Source: JAGVXD01 sp964554415 (GTDB lineage: Archaea; Nanobdellota; Nanobdellia; Pacearchaeales; GW2011-AR1). Taken from it: a DNA stretch of 28,338 nt. Each line of letters opens with the position of its first letter. Within the stretch, counting starts at the first letter, position 1. A model generated the notes under the pieces. The model made no database searches. It had not been told where the DNA came from and saw nothing but the letters and a program-made list of their open reading frames with translations. Positions 23,753 to 28,338 of this stretch are shown here, piece by piece. The DNA lies in contig CAZKON010000010.1 in NCBI GenBank assembly GCA_964554415.1, positions 1-28,338 on the forward strand, in the 5' to 3' direction. The translations under genes were made by a program, and so were the position numbers.

Positions 23753-24374
23753 AATAATCGAATGGGAGGATTCGCTTGAAAATTCGAAGAAAGTATCATT
23801 TATTGAATCATTGGCCTCAAAATTCAGGAAGCCTCTCAAAGTTAGGCGGGCAATGTGTTTTGAGCTATTAAAAAAATTCGGGAAAGGAAAGATAGTACTA
23901 GAACTAGGCTGCGGTTCAGGGTACTTTGCCATTAGTGTTTTGCAAAAAATAAGGCCTAAGAGGATAATTGGTATGGACCTCTCATCCAGCGCGATTCAAC
24001 GCGCGAATAAATTGAAAAAAGACCTTAAGCTATCAGGGAAGATTGAGTTCATCGAAGGAGATACAACGCTTGCAAATCTGCCGAAAGCAGATATAATAAT
24101 AGGCTTAGGATTTTTAGATTATCTCACAAAAGAGGAGATTCGGGCTTTGCTGAAGAAAATTAACAGCAAATATGTGATATTCACTTTCTCTGAAAGAAAA
24201 TTTTCCTTAACAAGATATTTGCATATAGCTTATCTTATATCCCAAAACTGTCCCAAACATTATTACTACACAAAAGAAGAAATTGCCAGTCTTATCAAGG
24301 AGCGTTATAAAAACGTTAGGATAATAAGTGGCAGGAAGCTTATGTTTGGGTGCATAGCCCACAATCTGGACTGA
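23724..24374 (+). CDS. Class I SAM-dependent methyltransferase
   Basis: 216 residues from the ATG at 23724. A Rossmann-type methyltransferase core: motif I IVLELGCGSGYFAISVL, the acidic end of strand 2 in RIIGMDLSSSAI, the adenine-side IEFIEGDTTLANLPKADIIIG, and FTFSERKFSL near the end. Overlaps the deacetylase by 29 bases, so both are likely to modify the same sugar or lipid-linked glycan. The substrate cannot be told from sequence; O-methylation of a sugar is a guess from context. The region after its stop carries a truncated hairpin element. Confidence 0.85.
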   Translation: MNSKDYWDNKIIEWEDSLENSKKVSFIESLASKFRKPLKVRRAMCFELLKKFGKGKIVLELGCGSGYFAISVLQKIRPKRIIGMDLSSSAIQRANKLKKDLKLSGKIEFIEGDTTLANLPKADIIIGLGFLDYLTKEEIRALLKKINSKYVIFTFSERKFSLTRYLHIAYLISQNCPKHYYYTKEEIASLIKERYKNVRIISGRKLMFGCIAHNLD

Positions 24375-24377
24375 TTT

Positions 24378-24418
24378 ATTTCAAACTGGGTGTAATACCC
24401 CGCAGCTTGCTGTTGGGA
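24378..24418 (+). repeat. Truncated copy of the 25-base-core element
   Basis: ATTTCAAACTGG (24378-24389) is identical to the arm at 21115, followed by the core with TAATACCCCGCAGCTTGCTG, but the matching right arm is missing and the text changes to TTGGGATAAAGC. It lies just after the methyltransferase stop. Confidence 0.8.
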
Positions 24419-24457
24419 TAAAGCTTAGAGCGTTTTTGGGAAGTAAAATTCTTAATA

Positions 24458-24501
24458 TGGACAATTCGGTTGATTGTATTAATAGTTTTCCGAATTATCC
24501 A
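24458..24501 (+). repeat. Conserved-loop hairpin
   Basis: Arms TGGACAATTCGG (24458-24469) and CCGAATTATCCA (24490-24501), one mismatch, 20-base loop TTGATTGTATTAATAGTTTT. On the minus strand the loop reads AAAACTATTAATACAATCAA, matching the loop at 19196-19215 at both ends. A weaker outer pairing GCGTTTT/AAAACGT surrounds it. Confidence 0.75.
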
Positions 24502-24568
24502 GATTCTCTATAAGAGCACAAAACGTTTAGTATGAGGAGATAATTATGGATTCTTGCCATAGGGTTTT

Positions 24569-25561
24569 TCACTTTTGTTCAACAGCCCGCATAACTTCTT
24601 CAGCAGAAATGCTCTTAACAAGTTCTTCATTATATTGGTCGCTTTTTTCGGGAAAGAATTCATATAATCTTGGCGAGATAATCTTCTTCCCCATTTCATA
24701 CGTCTCCACTTCTGCAGGGCTTGTAACAAAAAATAATGCTACAGTCTTGACGTTAAGACCAAGCGCAACATGCAGTGAGAAACTATCACCAGACACAGAA
24801 TAATCACATATACTGACCAGTGCCGCAAACTCATGTTTTGTGTTATTCGGGTTGTTTCTGTAAATTTCAACGCCTTCTTTCTTTAGCTCATCAACAAGGA
24901 GCGTATGCCTTTTCACTTCATTTGGACCGCCAAAAAGCAGAATAGTATATCCTTTCTTCTCTGCAAGAACAATAAATTCTTTTACACGCTCTTCGTGCCA
25001 CGCCTTCGACGGCCACCTAGTTCCTGCGCCCATATGGATTCCTATAATCCGCTCGTCCTGTAACTGATGCATATCAATAAACTGTTGAGCAAAAGACTTG
25101 TCATCTTCATTCAAAACAAGGCTGCATCTCTCTTTTTTATAAGGAAGTTCGGCAACCTCAAACATCATTTCCTGATATGTCTTTGTATTCTTCTTCTTTA
25201 GCTCATCGTCAAACATCGTATTCAGGTAATACTCTGCCCCAGTATTGAATGCGGCGGGATATCCCCCATCATCTTTGAATCCATATTTTTTCTGAGCTTG
25301 CAACGCTTCGGCAAGTTCAAGCGCCTCTTCATCAACATCGAAATTATACAGCACGTCAAATTCTTCGTCTTCCAACTCTGCAACGTCTTCTAATTGAATA
25401 ACTCTCTTGATGTAAGGCAATCCTTCCAACAACGTCGCGATATCACCTTTCGTAATCCACGCCATCTCTGCGCCCTTAAAGTTGTCATGCAGCGCCTTCG
25501 CTAACGGGAGCGTGCGCAGCACATCGCCATCCGCACCTAACTTAATCAGGCAAATCTTCAT
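24569..25561 (-). CDS. Family 9 glycosyltransferase (heptosyltransferase-like)
   Basis: 330 residues, GT-B fold. Seen: MKICLIKLGADGDVLRTLPLAKAL, the GT9 start with its Gly-Asp loop; IKRVIQLEDV; RIIGIHMGAGTRWPSKAWHEERVKEFI, the donor-domain entry; ILLFGGPNEVKRH; and VSGDSFSLHVALGLNVKTVALF, the classic donor-binding stretch. Bacterial relatives add heptose to lipopolysaccharide; in archaea the donor sugar is unknown, and the gene presumably serves the surface glycan. GAAGAGAG before the ATG may be a ribosome-binding site, and CATTAAAAACTC about 27 bases upstream is TATA-like. It follows the unknown 182-residue gene by 56 bases on the same strand. Confidence 0.88.
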   Translation of the reverse strand: MKICLIKLGADGDVLRTLPLAKALHDNFKGAEMAWITKGDIATLLEGLPYIKRVIQLEDVAELEDEEFDVLYNFDVDEEALELAEALQAQKKYGFKDDGGYPAAFNTGAEYYLNTMFDDELKKKNTKTYQEMMFEVAELPYKKERCSLVLNEDDKSFAQQFIDMHQLQDERIIGIHMGAGTRWPSKAWHEERVKEFIVLAEKKGYTILLFGGPNEVKRHTLLVDELKKEGVEIYRNNPNNTKHEFAALVSICDYSVSGDSFSLHVALGLNVKTVALFFVTSPAEVETYEMGKKIISPRLYEFFPEKSDQYNEELVKSISAEEVMRAVEQK

Positions 25562-25617
25562 CTCTCTTCAACAAGAGAAGAGTTTTTAATGCTTGCGTAT
25601 TTTATGCTCAAGGAGGT

Positions 25618-26166
25618 TTACCAGTTCTCTTTTAGAATAAGCTTCGCTGCAAGATTTATGTTTTCACTTTGTTTAATTTCTTCTTTCAAAGAATCTCTTA
25701 GTCTTTCCTTAAATCCAAGGACATTTAGACCACTTTCTACATACAATCTTGCCGCACGCCGTGCAAGTCCGCCCACAACAACTCTCCTCTGCTCAAGATA
25801 TTCTTTATGGCCAGCGCATTCAGCAGATGGCCGCCCTTTACTTTTTGCTTCTCTACAGAGATGAAACCAAACCTCTTCATTTAAGAACTCCTGATAAGGC
25901 TCTCCCTGATAGCGCGTAATCTTTTGATTATCCATTTGCGCATTAAGAACACACCACTCCAGATATATCCTATGACCAACCATATCTGCAAGATTCTCAC
26001 ACAAGTGACCTTTTAGATATCTAGCAGATACATCTTCTTCAGAAGAGGGATAATTATTAAATGCTTCAATCAATTCTTTCCTATGCTCCGGAGAAGGAAA
26101 ATAGGATATTGATCTGCCTGCTGCTAATCTATTTACAGAATCTACGAACTCTAAAATTTGACTCAT
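25618..26166 (-). CDS. Protein of unknown function (182 aa)
   Basis: Not recognised. A soluble, charged and probably mostly helical protein; notable stretches are RYLKGHLCENLADMVGHRIY, EEVWFHLCREAKSKGRPSAE and RRVVVGGLARRAARLYVESG. No signal peptide or membrane segment. Scattered Cys and His residues (HLCENL, HLCREA, ECAGH) could bind metal but form no known motif. A TATA-like GATTTTTAAAG lies about 30 bases before the ATG and overlaps the end of a short remnant upstream. Same strand as the GT9 gene, so they may be co-transcribed. Confidence 0.6.
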   Translation of the reverse strand: MSQILEFVDSVNRLAAGRSISYFPSPEHRKELIEAFNNYPSSEEDVSARYLKGHLCENLADMVGHRIYLEWCVLNAQMDNQKITRYQGEPYQEFLNEEVWFHLCREAKSKGRPSAECAGHKEYLEQRRVVVGGLARRAARLYVESGLNVLGFKERLRDSLKEEIKQSENINLAAKLILKENW

Positions 26167-26175
26167 CGTCTATAT

Positions 26176-26298
26176 TCAAATCGTATGTTCTTTAAAAATC
26201 TTGTTCACTACTGCTTCTGTGTAATTTTTTGGCTTTGTAAGCATTACTGTCGCGTTCACAGAATGTTTCAGTCTGCTCCGAGCTTGATGATGCAGATG
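26176..26298 (-). pseudogene. Gene remnant cut by the composite repeat
   Basis: The minus-strand frame reads HLHHQARSRLKHSVNATV then MLTKPKNYTEAVVNKIFKEHTI and stop. It is open from inside the repeat (in-frame stop at 26305-26307) and looks like a protein C-terminus whose front half is missing. An internal ATG at 26244 could make only 22 residues. The repeat at 26299-26482 begins exactly where the coding-like text starts, suggesting truncation by that element. Confidence 0.35.
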
Positions 26299-26482
26299 TT
26301 TATTTCAAATTGGGTTCAATACCCCGCAGCTTGCTGCGCCAGTTTGAAGTTAGAGACTGAGAGAATCTCCGATTCTCGAGGCCATCAGGAATTGACAATT
26401 CCTGAGGTATCCGTCTCGAAGCCGAGCGTAATACCCCATCAGCTTGCTGTGAGGATAGCGAAGGCTTAGGAAATCTCTTTAT
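26299..26482 (-). repeat. Composite multi-hairpin element, copy 2 (inverted relative to copy 1)
   Basis: Reverse complement of 20977-21166 apart from module changes. It keeps the end AGAGATTTCCTAAGCCTTCG (minus strand, from 26478), the CAGCAAGCTGATGGGGTATT core and the second unit with arms TTCAAATTGG/CCAGTTTGAA (26304-26313, 26339-26348). It lacks copy 1's two hairpins beside TTCGCT and instead has GAGAATC-TCC-GATTCTC (26361-26377) and CAGGAATTG-A-CAATTCCTG (26386-26404), enclosed by GAGAC/GTCTC, at another place. TTTAT occurs at both ends. Confidence 0.85.
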
Positions 26483-26572
26483 GTCTGTTAAAAAAGGAAG
26501 AGATTTTTAAGAGTATCTCTTACATTTTTGTAGTTCATCTGTACCAACACAATAGGTTCATGTGAACCAGCT

Positions 26573-26725
26573 TTGCGTGAGATTCATTTAGCTCTCGCAA
26601 AGATAGTTTCTATACGAACAATTATTCCATATCACACAGGAGATGACATTGGTCGCGGTCTTCTTCTGAAAATTATTAAGAAGGATTTAAAGATGCCTCG
26701 GGAAGAATTTGAGAAATACTTATAA
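26573..26725 (+). other. Short ORF or gene remnant (50 codons, TTG start)
   Basis: The frame opens after a TAG at 26531 and reads LREIHLALAKIVSIRTIIPY, then HTGDDIGRGLLLKIIKKDLK and MPREEFEKYL before TAA. Well-formed protein text with a helical end, but no ATG near the front; the TTG at 26573 is the only reasonable start. It could be a small gene or the tail of a larger one lost upstream. The next gene's TATA-like box (CTTATAATC) overlaps its stop. A perfect palindrome GGTTCATGTGAACC sits at about 26555-26568. The rest of the 26483-26572 stretch shows nothing I recognise. Confidence 0.4.
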
Positions 26726-26747
26726 TCTCCATTGTATTTATTTCTCC

Positions 26748-27164
26748 ATGCCACAAAAAGTCTACATCGCAGGCAAGCTCTGGACAGATGCAGAAAAAGC
26801 GCAGTTAGAGGCAATTGACAAGTTGTGCAAGCGTCTCGCTCTGCAAACCTTTCTTCCCCATCGCGATGTCGGATTCGCTCAGGGCGTGAAAGATGCAGAG
26901 AGAATTTTCAGGGGAGACATAACTGACGGTTTCAAAGATGTTGTACTTATTATCGCTTCGCTTGATGGTCTGCATGTCGGTGCAGGCACAGCGTGGGAGT
27001 TGGGATATGCGTATGCAAAGGGTATTCCAGCGATTGGTCTGAAAACGGATGAATCTCCTGCCGATGCTTTTGAGTATCTTTCTTCGATATTAATTGCAAG
27101 CATGCCAATTGTGAGTTCGATAGATGAGTTGGAGAAGAAGATTAAAGAAATAATGAGAAAATAA
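26748..27164 (+). CDS. Nucleoside 2-deoxyribosyltransferase-like protein
   Basis: 138 residues from the ATG at 26748 (MPQKVYIAG), which lies 25 bases after the TATA-like CTTATAATC; the frame also extends upstream to a TTG at 26709. Rossmann-like NDT/Rcl fold: VYIAGKLW at strand 1, TFLPHRDVG, the acidic DITDGFKDVVLIIASLDG, and the catalytic-glutamate block GAGTAWELGYAYAKGIPAIGL. Relatives cleave or exchange the N-glycosidic bond of (deoxy)nucleosides or their 5'-monophosphates, so it could serve base salvage together with AMP phosphorylase. Substrate specificity is not readable here. It stands alone. Confidence 0.88.
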   Translation: MPQKVYIAGKLWTDAEKAQLEAIDKLCKRLALQTFLPHRDVGFAQGVKDAERIFRGDITDGFKDVVLIIASLDGLHVGAGTAWELGYAYAKGIPAIGLKTDESPADAFEYLSSILIASMPIVSSIDELEKKIKEIMRK

Positions 27165-27264
27165 TTATTGTTCAGAGGTTTCTCTTTTCCAGCGGAGGGG
27201 TTTATCGTTTATTCGCGAGACAGGTGTGGAAGTGGGACGAAGTGGGAAAGGCGAGGATTTGCTC

Positions 27265-27699
27265 TCAGCGATATAATTTGGGAAGAATTCTATTCATAAA
27301 TATATATACTTTCTCAGCATATTCTTTATTGAGAACTTTACCGTAATAAGTAACAGAGTTTCTAAAATATCTCAGTTCATTAAGAAAAGCTACATCGTTT
27401 TCTCCAAATTCCAGTTCCAGAAGAAATGAGACTTCTGCTTCATGCGCATGCAATCCTGAGGAATTGTATCCCTTGAGAAAGAGTTTTGAGCGGATTAGCT
27501 CCATAATGATATCATAACAATCTTTAATAATTGAATTAGCATTTTTCTCATTTATCCCTATCTTTTCTATTCTCTCTTTAAGCCCTTCAAGAGTTGTATT
27601 TGCCTCTTCAATAAGAAATTGAGCCCGAGAAATATCTGGAGAAGCCTTTCTGACAATTCCTTCTTTTAAATATTCATGAAATCTTTTCGGCAGCCTCAT
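27265..27699 (-). CDS. HEPN-domain protein (toxin partner of MNT nucleotidyltransferase)
   Basis: 144 residues, all-helical. The HEPN signature appears near the C-terminus as ELRYFRNSVTYYGK: the arginine-asparagine pair is kept, and the usual histidine of RX4-6H is a tyrosine, as in some archaeal forms. The middle KDCYDIIMELIRSKLFLKGY is typical of HEPN four-helix bundles. Such proteins are RNases or structural partners held in check by MNT enzymes that AMPylate them. Its start overlaps the MNT stop by four bases, so they form a two-gene operon. Function as an RNase toxin is inferred; the R-to-Y motif change makes catalytic activity less sure. Confidence 0.82.
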   Translation of the reverse strand: MRLPKRFHEYLKEGIVRKASPDISRAQFLIEEANTTLEGLKERIEKIGINEKNANSIIKDCYDIIMELIRSKLFLKGYNSSGLHAHEAEVSFLLELEFGENDVAFLNELRYFRNSVTYYGKVLNKEYAEKVYIFMNRILPKLYR

Positions 27700-28241
27700 A
27701 ATGACACGCCACCATTAAGCAGTATTCCATTCAGGATATTTTCTAATAAATGTTTATGAATACCCTTAAATGAATCGTAAAAATTAATGGTAATTTCTCT
27801 TTCAAGAATTTTATTAAATTTCTTTAAATCTATATCTCTTTCTTTTACACAGATTATCGCAATATCCATGTCTGATTTAATAGTGTCCTCTCCTTTAGAA
27901 TAACTTCCAAAAAGAATAATTGTGCCTCCCTGAAAATTTTCTCTTAAATAATCAACGAGACCAGATTCATACACTAACTTTAAATTTTCAATTCTCTTAT
28001 ATTCTATTGATTTTGGATTGTCTCTGTTGAGTTCAATAGAGAGAAGATTCATCTCTTTGGACTTTTCTACCTTAATGATACCTTCTTCTTTTAATTTTGG
28101 AAGAACATTTGAAACTGCAGTTGGAGTCTTTCCAGTTATCTTTGCTAGATTTCTAAGGCTAAGGTTTGTTCCGGCTTTTATACAGAGAATTCTTAAAATT
28201 TCTGCTTGCAGTTGTGTCCATTCAATAGCATATATGTTCAT
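27696..28241 (-). CDS. MNT-type nucleotidyltransferase with N-terminal winged helix (HEPN antitoxin)
   Basis: 181 residues from the ATG at 28241; a GTG at 28253 is upstream but lies within the palindrome, while the ATG is about 25 bases from the TATA-like box. Residues 10-75 form a winged helix-turn-helix (ILRILCIKAGTNLSLRNLAK, TPTAVSNVLPKLKEEGIIKV). Then comes the nucleotidyltransferase core: GTIILFGSYSKGEDTIKSDMDIAI, the GS-x10-DxD motif, with a later acidic strand REITINFYD. MntA-type enzymes inactivate HEPN toxins by AMPylation; the fused DNA-binding domain suggests that it also represses its own operon, and a 12-bp inverted repeat covers its start. Confidence 0.88.
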   Translation of the reverse strand: MNIYAIEWTQLQAEILRILCIKAGTNLSLRNLAKITGKTPTAVSNVLPKLKEEGIIKVEKSKEMNLLSIELNRDNPKSIEYKRIENLKLVYESGLVDYLRENFQGGTIILFGSYSKGEDTIKSDMDIAIICVKERDIDLKKFNKILEREITINFYDSFKGIHKHLLENILNGILLNGGVSL

Positions 28242-28267
28242 AATAATAGACACGCGTCTATTATTAT
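28240..28267 (-). promoter_or_regulatory. Operator-like inverted repeat over the MNT start
   Basis: ATAATAATAGAC (28240-28251) and GTCTATTATTAT (28256-28267), perfect 12-bp arms around ACGC. It lies between and partly over the TATA-like AAAGATTTATAAATAA (about 28264-28279, minus strand) and the ATG at 28241, so a bound repressor would block transcription. The HTH of the MNT protein is the obvious candidate. Confidence 0.6.
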
Positions 28268-28289
28268 TTATAAATCTTTTGTTTCTTTA

Positions 28290-28338
28290 TTACATTTTGA
28301 GTTGAATACTCCACAGCTTGCTGCGGCTCAAAATGTAA
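28290..28338 (+). repeat. 25-base-core hairpin element with different arms (at window edge)
   Basis: Arms TTACATTTTGAG (28290-28301) and CTCAAAATGTAA (28327-28338), perfect 12 bp, around a 25-base core containing CCACAGCTTGCTGCGG. The core matches that at 21127-21151 and 26314-26338, while the arms share nothing obvious with theirs. It may continue past the window. Confidence 0.8.

Noticed and set aside
24378..24501. Intrinsic rho-independent terminator after the methyltransferase
   Set aside because: Archaeal termination relies on T-runs and not on hairpins, and these hairpins match repeat families found in other contexts.
26158..26469. 103-codon plus-strand open frame across the composite repeat
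   Set aside because: Most of it translates palindromic repeat DNA and the antisense of a remnant; no start signal or protein-like motif.
26521..26600. tRNA-like text around GGTTCATGTGAACC
   Set aside because: No acceptor stem, anticodon arm or T-arm arrangement could be drawn around it.
21115..28338. CRISPR array made of the repeated core
   Set aside because: Copies are kilobases apart, in both orientations, without regular spacers, and no cas genes are in the window.

Overview
The window looks like part of the chromosome of a small-genome archaeon, most likely a DPANN lineage of the Woesearchaeota/Pacearchaeota kind (inference; no rRNA is present to prove it). Reasons: an archaeal-type AMP phosphorylase, a class I archaeal fructose-bisphosphate aldolase, a TrmB-family regulator, an STT3/GPT N-glycosylation cluster, HEPN-MNT and VapC toxin-type genes, short intergenic gaps, and AT-rich TATA boxes about 25 bases upstream of many start codons (leaderless transcripts). 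No tRNA, rRNA or CRISPR array was seen.

Layout. 1-4406, mostly minus strand: a TrmB regulator cut by the window edge, isoleucyl-tRNA synthetase, a small membrane protein and a pterin dehydratase. 4553-11586, plus strand: a carbon/energy block of AMP phosphorylase, phosphoketolase, acetate kinase, transaldolase and fructose-bisphosphate aldolase. Together these could turn nucleotide-derived or other pentose phosphates into acetyl phosphate, ATP, acetate and triose phosphate. 11632-17302: an unknown protein, then STT3, GPT and a flippase, the core of archaeal N-glycosylation. 17347-18230: an orphan VapC toxin beside a decayed transposase N-terminus and a hairpin element. 18239-26166: an unknown protein, two GT2 glycosyltransferases, a GT39-like membrane glycosyltransferase, a polysaccharide deacetylase, a methyltransferase, a GT9 glycosyltransferase and another unknown protein; these probably build or decorate the lipid-linked or surface glycan. 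26167-28338: gene remnants, a nucleoside deoxyribosyltransferase-like protein and a HEPN/MNT pair.

The most unusual content is a dense set of palindromic, multi-hairpin repeats. Two lie inside conserved enzyme genes without breaking the frame: 150 bases in ileS (editing domain) and 111 bases in the transaldolase (next to the catalytic lysine). They share boundary motifs with each other and with an intergenic copy at 18077-18176, and sit in opposite orientations relative to the reading frames. A second set has a conserved 25-base core between complementary arms (21115-21163, 24378-24418, 26304-26348, 28290-28338). Two large composite copies (20977-21166 and 26299-26482) form inverted repeats around a 5 kb glycan gene block, and each carries a two-hairpin module at a different place. 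A third set has conserved 19-22 base loops but different, always self-complementary arms (6021-6111, 15941-16032, 19021-19225, 24458-24501), and runs into the coding ends of two genes. This collection of short self-complementary elements, some translated as protein insertions, is the best candidate for an undescribed system here. No transposase likely to move them is present in the window.
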